From Dactylosporangium fulvum (GTDB lineage Bacteria > Actinomycetota > Actinomycetes > Mycobacteriales > Micromonosporaceae): DNA of 64,000 nucleotides. The stretch covers positions 10,316,501 to 10,380,500 of the forward strand of contig NZ_CP073720.1 of the NCBI RefSeq assembly GCF_025137375.1, written 5' to 3'. The translations under genes were made by a program, and so were the position numbers. The notes under the pieces are model-generated. The model had not been told where the DNA came from. It saw only the letters and a program-made list of their open reading frames with translations, and made no database searches. Every line of letters starts with the position of its first letter. The first letter of the stretch is position 1. This document shows, piece after piece, positions 1-7,306 of this stretch.

Positions 1-1
1 G

Positions 2-175
2 GTGGAGCGCGTCGAGAGCATCACGATCCTCGATCTGGACAGCGGGCTCTGGTACGTGACGCTGCTGCTCACGCCCGTGGCACTGCTCGGCGCGGCGACA
101 CTCGGTACCGACCAGGGACGCAAGATCGCAGGGATCACGGGCCCGGTCGTCTCCCTCGCGACCGCCTTGCTGTAG
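2..175 (+). CDS. C-terminal part of a small membrane protein (5' end outside window)
   Basis: An open frame enters from the left edge and stops at TAG 173-175. The visible 57 residues contain one clear hydrophobic segment (YVTLLLTPVALLGAATL) and a second weaker one near the C-terminus (GPVVSLATALL), separated by a short charged stretch with GTDQGRK. I do not recognise the family. The stop codon overlaps the GTG start of the next small frame (TAGTG), suggesting translational coupling with it. The true start is unknown, so length cannot be compared with any family. Confidence 0.4.
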   Translation: MERVESITILDLDSGLWYVTLLLTPVALLGAATLGTDQGRKIAGITGPVVSLATALL

Positions 176-297
176 TGGGACTCATCACGACGGCCGGCGG
201 ATGGCTGGCACTCGTGTTGATGCCACTGCTCGGCTTCGCGTGCGGCCTGATCGCCATCGGCCGGTCCGGTCAGGGCTCCGTGCAGGCCGCTGCCTGA
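175..297 (+). CDS. Short putative membrane peptide, 40 aa
   Basis: The frame starts with GTG at 175, which shares its G with the preceding TAG stop, and ends at TGA 295-297. The 40-residue product is mostly hydrophobic (GGWLALVLMPLLGFACGLIAIG) with a short polar tail, so it would be a single-span membrane peptide. Support is the 1-nt overlap with the upstream membrane frame and the hydrophobic composition. No family is recognised, and it could also be non-translated sequence. Confidence 0.3.
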   Translation: MGLITTAGGWLALVLMPLLGFACGLIAIGRSGQGSVQAAA

Positions 298-314
298 CAT
301 CCGGCGGCTCTACT

Positions 315-1040
315 ATGCGCGATATGCCTGAGCAGGAGCCGAAGCCCACAGACATGATCGAGTGGGGCAACCCGCAGGCCGGACCGGACATGGTGCCGCC
401 GGCGCCGGTCGCCGCGCCGGAGCCCAGCCCGATCGCCGAGCCACCGGCGGTGCAGCGTCCCGGTCCGATCGCATACGCACTGCTCGCGATCGGGTTCGGC
501 CTGGCGCTCGCCGCGCAGTACCTGCCGTGGAGCTCGTTCAAGACGGGCATCTCCTCCAGGGACGACGACACGCTGGTCAGCCCCACCCGCCGGGAGATTC
601 CGCCGAGCATCGACATCAACCTGGCAAACCTGAACACCGGTCACGTCGTGGCCTACCTGTCGACGATCGTGCTCGCACTCTGCGCGATCGCGGTCCTGCT
701 CTCGGCCGGCGGCGTCGTGCGCCGGACGGCGACGGCGGCCGCGGGCGGGCTGCTCGCCGGCAACCTGCTGGTGCTGGTGGGATTCAAGAGTGCGATCGAC
801 AACCTGGGCATGAACTCGTCCTCGGCGTTCGCCCTGCCCGACGACGCGATCAGCGTCGGCGCCGGCTATCCCCTGGCGGTCTCCGCGGCACTGATACTCG
901 CGGCCGGGGTGATCGTGGCGGGACGCGGCCCACTGCTCCGCGGCATGCGCGGCTTCGGCAGGAAGAGCGTCGAGGAGCCGGAGGACGGCGCCCCGCTCGA
1001 CCTGACCGTGACACCGGTCCCGCCCAGCCATCTGCGGTAA
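315..1040 (+). CDS. Conserved-type four-span membrane protein, function unknown
   Basis: A 241-residue protein with a proline-rich cytoplasmic N-terminus of about 45 residues (repeated PAP, EP and PP), then four hydrophobic segments: roughly residues 52-68, 113-135, 145-160 and 185-205. The loop between spans 1 and 2 is polar and probably outside. The C-terminal tail is charged and proline-rich. The frame is open further upstream to 201, but that extension is arginine-rich and overlaps the preceding small gene, so ATG 315 (or ATG 324) is preferred. The family is not recognised and no function is assigned. Confidence 0.7.
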   Translation: MRDMPEQEPKPTDMIEWGNPQAGPDMVPPAPVAAPEPSPIAEPPAVQRPGPIAYALLAIGFGLALAAQYLPWSSFKTGISSRDDDTLVSPTRREIPPSIDINLANLNTGHVVAYLSTIVLALCAIAVLLSAGGVVRRTATAAAGGLLAGNLLVLVGFKSAIDNLGMNSSSAFALPDDAISVGAGYPLAVSAALILAAGVIVAGRGPLLRGMRGFGRKSVEEPEDGAPLDLTVTPVPPSHLR

Positions 1041-1140
1041 GTAATACGTCGTACGTTCGGTCGAGATTTACTCGCACGCTGTGACGAGGGGGGATCCGAG
1101 AGGTACGGTTGCTGCCCCGCGCAGGCGGAAGGAGCACCAC

Positions 1141-1962
1141 ATGCGCAGCTCAGGGCTACCGAAACTGATCGCAACCGACCTCGACGGCACGCTCGTCCGC
1201 AGTGACGAGACGGTCAGCGAATTCACGCGTGCCGTTCTGGAGCGGGTCAAGGCCGCCGGCATCCACATCGTCGGCGCGACCGGCCGGGGCCCACGCCTCA
1301 CCGAGCTGGTGCGCTTCGACATCCCCGCCGCGGACTTCCTGGTGATGGGCGGCGGCAGTCGCGTGGTCGACCTCCGCGACCAGGAGCATCCGGCGGTCCT
1401 GCGCGACGAGCGGCTCGACGGCGACGTGCTCGCCGACGTCCTGACCCGTCTGGAGCAGGAGCTGGGCACACTGTCGGTGCTGATCGAGGCCGGCGACCAC
1501 CACGAGGCACCGCTGTGGGGCGACGCCGACCCGGCATGGCGGTATCCCGACGTGGTCGAGGCCCGGGTCCGCGCCGAGTGCCTGACCGGCCCGGTGATCA
1601 AGGGTTTCGCGCGGCACCCTGAGTGCGACGTCGACCAGCTGCTGGAGGCCGCGCAGCGGCTCGTGCCGCCGACGATGGCCACGGTCACGCAGGCCGGCCT
1701 CGGTTACATCGAGATCTGCCCGCCCGGTGTCGACAAGGCCTCCGGCCTCGCGGTCGTCGCCACGGCACTCGGCATCGACCCCGGCGACGTGCTGGTCTTC
1801 GGCGACATGCCCAACGACCTGCCGATGTTCCGCTGGGCGGGCTTCGGTCGGGTGGCGGTGGCCAACGCACACCCCCAACTGCGCGCGCTGGCCGACGAGA
1901 CCACGCTCACCAATGACGAGGACGGGGTGGCGATGTACCTCGACGCTATGTTGAAGCTGTGA
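1141..1962 (+). CDS. Cof-type HAD-superfamily phosphatase (first of a pair)
   Basis: This 273-residue protein has HAD motif I (ATDLDGT, nucleophile Asp13 and acid/base Asp15), motif II in GATGRG and motif IV in FGDMPNDLPM. It therefore belongs to the Cof/type IIB HAD phosphatases, which dephosphorylate sugar phosphates or other small phosphomonoesters in the cytoplasm. The substrate cannot be inferred. ATG 1141 is chosen because GGAAGGAGC sits just upstream and the DLDGT motif lies at the usual distance from the N-terminus. The stop overlaps the GTG start of the next HAD gene by 4 bp (GTGA), so the two are translationally coupled. Confidence 0.9.
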   Translation: MRSSGLPKLIATDLDGTLVRSDETVSEFTRAVLERVKAAGIHIVGATGRGPRLTELVRFDIPAADFLVMGGGSRVVDLRDQEHPAVLRDERLDGDVLADVLTRLEQELGTLSVLIEAGDHHEAPLWGDADPAWRYPDVVEARVRAECLTGPVIKGFARHPECDVDQLLEAAQRLVPPTMATVTQAGLGYIEICPPGVDKASGLAVVATALGIDPGDVLVFGDMPNDLPMFRWAGFGRVAVANAHPQLRALADETTLTNDEDGVAMYLDAMLKL

Positions 1963-2759
1963 AACTTGTTGCCACGGACCTGGACGGGACCCTGGTTCGC
2001 GGTGATCGGACCGTGAGCCAGCGCACGATCAAGGTCCTGCACCGGCTGGACGCCGACGGGATCGTGATCGTCCTGGTCACCGGGCGCCCGATCCGGTGGC
2101 TCTTCCCGGTGTACGACCAGCTGACCGTCCGCCCGCTCGCGATCTGCGCCAACGGCGCCGCCACGTACGACCCGGAGAGCGACACGATCGTGCACAGCGC
2201 GCCGCTGGAAACGGACGCGCTCGCCGAGGCGTGTGCGCGGCTGCGGGCCAGCGTGCCGGGTGTGGTGTTCGCAGTCGAGCGGGACGGCGGACGGCAGATG
2301 TGGCACGAGCCGGAGTTCCCGGTCGGCCCGTGGGAGGTCAACCACGAGTCGGTGGGTCCGGCCAGCTTCGCCGAGTTGCTCAGTCGTCCCGCCTCGAAGC
2401 TGCTGGTCCGCGCGGGTGCGCAGCCCGCCGACGAGTTCACCGCCCACGTCGGAGCCTGCCTCGACGGGGTGGCCGAGGCGACGAACTCCTCCTCGAGCGG
2501 CATGGTCGAGGTCTCCGCGGTCGGCGTGACCAAGGCGTCGGCGCTGGCCAGAGTCGCGCGGGGACACGCGGTCACCGCCGAAGACGTGATCGCCTTCGGC
2601 GACATGCCCAACGACCTGCCGATGCTGACCTGGGCCGGGCGCGGCGTGGCGATGGCCAACGGGCACCCGGCCGTCAGGGCGGCGGCCCACGATGTGACCG
2701 CCGCGACCAACGAGGACGACGGCGTCGCCGCCTATCTCGAAGAGCTCTACAGATACTGA
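1959..2759 (+). CDS. Cof-type HAD-superfamily phosphatase (second of a pair)
   Basis: A 266-residue protein that resembles its upstream neighbour along its length: ATDLDGT at residues 5-11, VTGRP for motif II and FGDMPNDLPM for motif IV. The pair most likely arose by tandem duplication, possibly with split substrate range. The cap region between motifs II and III is the most diverged part, as expected where specificity is set. Translation starts at GTG 1959 inside the stop of the upstream gene. Its last 13 bp overlap the 3' end of the convergent bpa gene. Confidence 0.9.
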   Translation: MKLVATDLDGTLVRGDRTVSQRTIKVLHRLDADGIVIVLVTGRPIRWLFPVYDQLTVRPLAICANGAATYDPESDTIVHSAPLETDALAEACARLRASVPGVVFAVERDGGRQMWHEPEFPVGPWEVNHESVGPASFAELLSRPASKLLVRAGAQPADEFTAHVGACLDGVAEATNSSSSGMVEVSAVGVTKASALARVARGHAVTAEDVIAFGDMPNDLPMLTWAGRGVAMANGHPAVRAAAHDVTAATNEDDGVAAYLEELYRY

Positions 2760-3280
2760 CCGGTGCCGGTCGGGTGGGGCTGACCCGGCACGGCGCCGGG
2801 CTGACCCGAGGTCAGCGCCGGGCGGCCACGCATCTGCTCCAGCTGGACCCGCGCCGCCATCTGCTGCGCGACCAGCGCCGCCTGGATGCCGTGGAACAGG
2901 CCCTCGAGCCAGCCGACCAGCTGGGCCTGCGCGATCCGGAGCTCGGCTTCGCTCGGCGTCACGCCGTCGTCGAACGGCAGCGACAGCCGCTCCAACTCCT
3001 CCCGCAGCTCAGAAGCAAGACCGTCCTCCAGCTCGCTGATCGAACGGCGGTGGATCTCCTTGAGCCGCTGCCGACCGGCCTCGTCGAGCGGAGCGGCCCG
3101 AACCTCCTCGAGCAGCTGCTTGATCATGCTGCCGATGCGCATGACCTTGGCGGGCTGCTCGATCAGCTTGCTCGGATCTTCCGCGCCGTCTTCGTCACCG
3201 GTGGACATGGTGCCCAGCGGCCGCCCGTCGGGGCCGACGACCATGACGGTTCGCGACTCGTCCTGCGCCTGTTCTGCCAT
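2747..3280 (-). CDS. bpa: Bacterial proteasome activator (Bpa/PafE family)
   Basis: A 177-residue protein matching the Bpa/PafE family (DUF2587): an acidic N-terminus, a helical core (QPAKVMRIGSMIKQLLEEVR, then a long amphipathic Glu/Arg-rich stretch with SELEDGLASELREELERL), and the C-terminal tetrapeptide GQYL. In mycobacteria Bpa forms an ATP-independent ring that docks on the 20S proteasome through this GQYL tail and opens the gate for unfolded proteins. The intact tail argues for a working activator and implies a 20S proteasome elsewhere in the genome. ATG 3280 (MAEQ) is preferred; an upstream extension would run into the promoter of the divergent hydrolase gene. Confidence 0.92.
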   Translation of the reverse strand: MAEQAQDESRTVMVVGPDGRPLGTMSTGDEDGAEDPSKLIEQPAKVMRIGSMIKQLLEEVRAAPLDEAGRQRLKEIHRRSISELEDGLASELREELERLSLPFDDGVTPSEAELRIAQAQLVGWLEGLFHGIQAALVAQQMAARVQLEQMRGRPALTSGQPGAVPGQPHPTGTGQYL

Positions 3281-3374
3281 GGCTTCTAGTCTTGCGTACG
3301 GCGCTCCGTGGCGACCACAAAGGGTGCCCACCCGGCCCCTGTTGCCACCCTTGGTGACGCGATAACGTCTGCCG

Positions 3375-4193
3375 GTGACGAGTGACCCCCGGGACGTGCT
3401 CAGCCGACCGGCCCCTCCGGCCGACTTCACCTTGCGTTACGGGGAGGACCCTGACCAGGTGGCCGACGTGCGACTGCCGGCGGTGGCAGGGGCGCCGCTC
3501 GTGCTGTTCATCCACGGCGGGTTCTGGCGCCACGAGTGGGACCGCACCCACACCGGCCCGCTCGCCGCCGACCTCGCGGCCCGCGGTTACGCCGTGGCCA
3601 CCGTCGAGTACCGGCGCACGGGCCGGCCCGGCGGCGGCTGGCCGGGCACGTTCTCCGACGTGGCGTCGGCGGCGGTGGCGGTGCCGGACCTGCTGGCGAA
3701 AGAGATCGCGCACCGGGGGCTCCGGCCGGTGTCGGTCGACCGGCCCATCCTGGCGGGCCATTCGGCCGGCGGTCATCTCGCATTGTGGTATGCGGCGGTG
3801 GCTCCCGACGCGATCGGCGGCGTCGTCGCCCTCGCCCCGGTCGCCGACCTGGTCCGCGCCTACGAGCTCGATCTCGACAACGGCGCGGTCGCCGACCTGC
3901 TCGGCGGGCCGCCCGACCACATGCCCACCGCCTATGCCTCCGCCGACCCGATGGTCAACCTGCCGTCGACCGTCCGCACCGTGGTCATCCACGGTGCGGA
4001 CGACACGATCGTCCCCGTCGAGCTCTCCCGGGAGTACTGTCGCAAGGCCCGCCGTGCGGGGGACGACACCACGCTGGTCGAGCTGGCCGGTGTGGAACAC
4101 TTCGCTGTGATTGACCCGGAGTCGGCCGCCTGGCCTGCCGTCCTCGCCGCGTTCGGGACGGTGACCAGGGGCGAGGCTGTCGACGCCGATTGA
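3375..4193 (+). CDS. Alpha/beta hydrolase, HGGFW esterase/arylformamidase-like
   Basis: A 272-residue alpha/beta hydrolase with oxyanion-hole motif HGGFW (47-51), nucleophile elbow GHSAGG (Ser130), a likely acidic residue at Asp209/210 in HGADD and a catalytic histidine in GVEHF (His242). The HGGFW signature and size resemble arylformamidases (kynurenine formamidase) and hormone-sensitive-lipase-type carboxylesterases. No kynureninase or tryptophan dioxygenase is nearby, so the substrate is open. It starts at GTG 3375 and is divergent from bpa with a 94-bp gap. Confidence 0.85.
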   Translation: MTSDPRDVLSRPAPPADFTLRYGEDPDQVADVRLPAVAGAPLVLFIHGGFWRHEWDRTHTGPLAADLAARGYAVATVEYRRTGRPGGGWPGTFSDVASAAVAVPDLLAKEIAHRGLRPVSVDRPILAGHSAGGHLALWYAAVAPDAIGGVVALAPVADLVRAYELDLDNGAVADLLGGPPDHMPTAYASADPMVNLPSTVRTVVIHGADDTIVPVELSREYCRKARRAGDDTTLVELAGVEHFAVIDPESAAWPAVLAAFGTVTRGEAVDAD

Positions 4194-4272
4194 CTGTCCG
4201 CCACGATGGCGGTAGAACGCAGCGTGGGTGTCGAGGTCCTCGGCGCCATTTGGTGTTGGGGAGGAAGAGCAC

Positions 4273-5481
4273 GTGTCCCACCTGAACCGCCGCCAGGCGC
4301 TCCGGCTGTTCGCGGCCGCGGGTGCGGCGGGCATGGCCGCGCCGATCCTGTCCGCGTGCACCAGCGACTCCGGCAGATCACAGAACAATACGGTGCTGCC
4401 GAGCGGTCCACCCGTGAAGATCGGCATGATCGTGCCGCTGACCGGGATGTACAAGGACTTCGGCAATGACATGGACAACGGCTTCAACCTCTACCTGCAG
4501 CTGCACGACAACAAGCTCGGCAACCGTGAAGTACAGCTGGTCAAGGTCGACGAGGGTGAGACCGCCGACAGCGGCAAGGCCGCGGCGGAGAAGCTGGTCA
4601 AGGAGGACAAGGTCCTCGCACTGACCGGCGTCGCCAACAGCCAGGCGATGCTCGCCCTGAAGGACACCGTCGAGGGCGCCCAGGTGCCGCTCATCGGCTC
4701 CAACGCCTCACCGGTCGCGCTGCAGGGCGCCAAGTACATCTGGCGGACCTCATACGTCGCGAGCGACCCGGGCGCGGCGATGGCCCGCTGGGCCATCGAC
4801 AACTACGGCTCGTCTCTCGCGGTCGTCGCGGCGCAGGGCCCGGCCGGCGACGCCGACGAGGTCGGCGCCTTCATCGACACGTTCAAGGGCGCGCATGGCA
4901 CCATCAACGGCTCGCTGCGCCTCACGCCGTTCGGGAGCCGGGACTTCAGCACCGTCCTCGGGTCGATCAAGCAGTCCGGCGCGAGCTCGATGGCCGCCTT
5001 CTACTCGGGCGCCGCGGCGGTCGAGTTCGTCAAGCAGTTCAAGGCGGCGCGGTTCCCGAGCAGCTTCAAGCTCTTCGCGCCGGGCACCCTCACCGAGGGA
5101 GCCGTGCTGAAGCAGCAGGGCGACGCCGCGCAGGGCATCTACACGGCGATGAACTACTCGCCCGACCTGGACAACACGGCCAACCGCCGGTTCGTCGCCG
5201 ACTACCAGAAGGCGTTCGGGACGATCCCGTCGAGCTACGCCATGGCCTCGTACGATGCCGCCGCGGTCCTCGACAAGGCGATCGGTGACGCCACCCGCAG
5301 CCTCGACTCGTTCTCGCTCAACGCGGCGATCGGCCGGCTCGGTCAGATCGACAGCCCGCGCGGTGGCTGGCAGTTCAGTCAGAACCGGACGCCGCTGCAG
5401 CGCTGGTACCTCCGGCAGGTTCGCCTCGACGGCGCAGTCCTCTCCAACGTGCTGACGGCGGAGCTGACCACGCTCGGATAG
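4273..5481 (+). CDS. Substrate-binding lipoprotein of a branched-chain amino acid-type ABC importer
   Basis: A 402-residue type I periplasmic-binding protein (LivJ/LivK, HAAT class). The N-terminus has a twin-arginine-like stretch (NRRQALRLF), a hydrophobic core and a lipobox LSAC, so it is an exported lipoprotein. Domain order is normal: N-lobe beginning KIGMIVPLTGMY, then the C-lobe, then the FAPGTLTEGA crossover and the closing helices with YAMASYDAAAVLDKA. GTG 4273 is preferred because GGGGAGGAAG lies just upstream; an in-frame ATG at 4228 would put extra residues before the signal. No permease or ATPase genes are adjacent. The gene ends 7 bp before the metallopeptidase and is probably cotranscribed with it. 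Confidence 0.88.
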   Translation: MSHLNRRQALRLFAAAGAAGMAAPILSACTSDSGRSQNNTVLPSGPPVKIGMIVPLTGMYKDFGNDMDNGFNLYLQLHDNKLGNREVQLVKVDEGETADSGKAAAEKLVKEDKVLALTGVANSQAMLALKDTVEGAQVPLIGSNASPVALQGAKYIWRTSYVASDPGAAMARWAIDNYGSSLAVVAAQGPAGDADEVGAFIDTFKGAHGTINGSLRLTPFGSRDFSTVLGSIKQSGASSMAAFYSGAAAVEFVKQFKAARFPSSFKLFAPGTLTEGAVLKQQGDAAQGIYTAMNYSPDLDNTANRRFVADYQKAFGTIPSSYAMASYDAAAVLDKAIGDATRSLDSFSLNAAIGRLGQIDSPRGGWQFSQNRTPLQRWYLRQVRLDGAVLSNVLTAELTTLG

Positions 5482-5488
5482 GGACACC

Positions 5489-6925
5489 GTGACCATCCCC
5501 GACCCGACCGCGGCTCCGGTCGCGCTGCCACACATCCCGCAGCAGCGGCAGCCGGCACCTCCCGCGGCGCCGTCCTGGTATCCGCCACAGCCGCCGCCCT
5601 GGCCGCCGCCGCTGCCCCCGCAGCCGCGGCGGAGCTATCTCTGGCCGGTCCTGACGGCCCTGCTGGTGGTCAGCATGGTGCTGGCCCTCGGCGGGGCCGC
5701 CGCGGCGGCCTGGGCGCTGCGCGACGACGGCAGCGGCCCGATCGCGTCGACGTGGGTCGACATGCGGCCGGACGTCGGCGGCAAGGCCATCGAGGCGGTG
5801 CTGCAGCGACACGCGGAGGCGGTCCGGAAGAAGGACCTGGCGGCGTGGATGGCGGACGTGGACCAGACCGACGCCGTCTTCGCGAAGCGGCAGAAGCAGC
5901 TCTTCGAGAACCTCACCAAAGTGCCGTTCGCGGAGCTGGCCTTCCTGCGCGAGGCCAAGCCGCCGCGGGGCATCGCCACGCTCCTGCCCAGCCAGCTCTT
6001 CGACCGGTACCACGCGGCGGTGCACGTCGAGGCGGTGACCATCCGGCACCGGATCGAGGGTGTTGACAGCAAGCCGGTGGCGACGCCCTGGCTGCCCGTG
6101 TTCGGCTACGCCGGGGGCAAGTGGCTCATCGCGGGGGACGGCGCGGGCGCCGAGCTGCCGACGGGCGCCAACGGGCAGCCGTGGGACGCCACCGGGCCGG
6201 TGACCGTGAAGACCAGCGACCACGTCGTGGCCGTGCTGTCGGCCGACGACGCCGACCGGGCCAAGACGCTGCTCACCCTCGCCGAGGACGGGCTGAAGAA
6301 GGTCGCCGCCGTCCGGCCGACGGGCTGGGACGGCAAGGTGTTCCTGACCGCGGTACAGGACAAGCGGATCTTCGACACGTACTTCGCGGAGTCGCCGGAC
6401 CGCGTCGCCCAGGTGGCCGCGATCGCCGTGCCGTACTACAACCAGGTCGCCGACTGGGCCACCGCGCCCGCGTACGGCACCACCCGGGTCGTGTTCAACC
6501 CTACGGAGCTGTCGGCGCAGACCGAGGAGCTCGCCCACGATCTGACGCACGAGTTCGCCCACGCCGCGATGGGGCCGGTCACCGGGGCGCACACGCCGCG
6601 CTGGGTGGTGGAGGGGTTCGCGGAGTACGTCGCGTACAAGGACCGAAAGATCAGCCCCAACGGCGTCCGCGCGGCGCTCGGCGACCTGGTGATCGGGTCG
6701 TTCCCGACCGACCAGCAGTTCTACGACGAGCCGCGCAACTATGTCAGCGGCTGGCTGGCCTGCCGGATGATCGCCGAGAAGTACGGGCAGGCGAAACTGA
6801 TCGCCTTCTACGAGGCCTTCCAGCGCATGTCCGAGGTCGACTCGGTGTCACGCGAGGTGCTCGGCGTCGGGGCTGCGCAGCTCGAGACACAGTGGCGGGA
6901 CTACGTAGCACAACAGCGCGGCTGA
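5489..6925 (+). CDS. Membrane-anchored gluzincin-type metallopeptidase
   Basis: A 478-residue protein with a Pro/Gln-rich cytoplasmic N-terminus (residues 1-47), one transmembrane segment (about 48-72) and a large extracytoplasmic domain. Zinc-peptidase motif HEFAH is at residues 354-358, followed by WVVEGFAEY, where Glu375 is the likely third ligand, as in MA-clan (gluzincin) peptidases. The region before it (about 90-200) looks like a nuclear-transport-factor-2-like or similar ligand-free domain, but I cannot name it securely. Start GTG 5489 follows the lipoprotein gene by only 7 bp. Substrate unknown; the active site faces outside the cell. Confidence 0.8.
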   Translation: MTIPDPTAAPVALPHIPQQRQPAPPAAPSWYPPQPPPWPPPLPPQPRRSYLWPVLTALLVVSMVLALGGAAAAAWALRDDGSGPIASTWVDMRPDVGGKAIEAVLQRHAEAVRKKDLAAWMADVDQTDAVFAKRQKQLFENLTKVPFAELAFLREAKPPRGIATLLPSQLFDRYHAAVHVEAVTIRHRIEGVDSKPVATPWLPVFGYAGGKWLIAGDGAGAELPTGANGQPWDATGPVTVKTSDHVVAVLSADDADRAKTLLTLAEDGLKKVAAVRPTGWDGKVFLTAVQDKRIFDTYFAESPDRVAQVAAIAVPYYNQVADWATAPAYGTTRVVFNPTELSAQTEELAHDLTHEFAHAAMGPVTGAHTPRWVVEGFAEYVAYKDRKISPNGVRAALGDLVIGSFPTDQQFYDEPRNYVSGWLACRMIAEKYGQAKLIAFYEAFQRMSEVDSVSREVLGVGAAQLETQWRDYVAQQRG

Positions 6926-6945
6926 GGTCTCCCCAACCGCGCTGT
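6913..6945 (+). terminator. Hairpin at the end of the metallopeptidase gene
   Basis: Nine-bp perfect arms (ACAGCGCGG at 6913-6921 and CCGCGCTGT at 6937-6945) flank a 15-nt loop that includes the stop codon of the metallopeptidase. A weak T-richer stretch follows. It separates two convergent genes and is a plausible but not strong terminator. Confidence 0.4.
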
Positions 6946-6968
6946 CGGTCGTCTTCGTAGCTTTCGGG

Positions 6969-7223
6969 TCAGCCCTGGGCGCCCGCGGGCGGCAAGCCGC
7001 CGTCACCGTCGACGACCGCTTCCGGCGTGCCGTCCTGGTCGAGGTCGCTCATCGTGATGTCGACCTGGCCGTCGCCGTTGGTGTCGAACTGGAACAGGTC
7101 GGCCTTGCCGTCCCCGTCGGTGTCGACCGCCCAGAGGTCGGCCTTGCCGTCGTTGTTCGTGTCGCCGACGAGCAGCTCCACGCGGTCGTCGCCGCGCGTC
7201 TCGACGGTCTCGTTCTCGCTCAT
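6969..7223 (-). CDS. Small acidic protein with EF-hand/dockerin-like calcium loops
   Basis: An 84-residue protein made almost entirely of aspartate-rich loops: DTNNDGKADLW, DTDGDGKADLF, DTNGDGQVDIT and DLDQDGTPEAV, spaced 11-13 residues apart. The pattern D-x-[DN]-x-D-G resembles excalibur/dockerin/thrombospondin-3-type calcium-binding loops rather than full EF-hands, because there is no room for flanking helices. No signal peptide or membrane segment is visible, so it would be cytoplasmic unless exported by another route. It sits between the metallopeptidase (convergent) and the permuted binding lipoprotein (same strand, 83 bp upstream). Confidence 0.75.
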   Translation of the reverse strand: MSENETVETRGDDRVELLVGDTNNDGKADLWAVDTDGDGKADLFQFDTNGDGQVDITMSDLDQDGTPEAVVDGDGGLPPAGAQG

Positions 7224-7306
7224 CCGGGGGTCCTCTCACCTCACTCGGGGGCAACCTGGTTCACCGTAGGCCCCCGGCCTGTTCCGCGCGAGTCGTGCGA
7301 TCGTCG

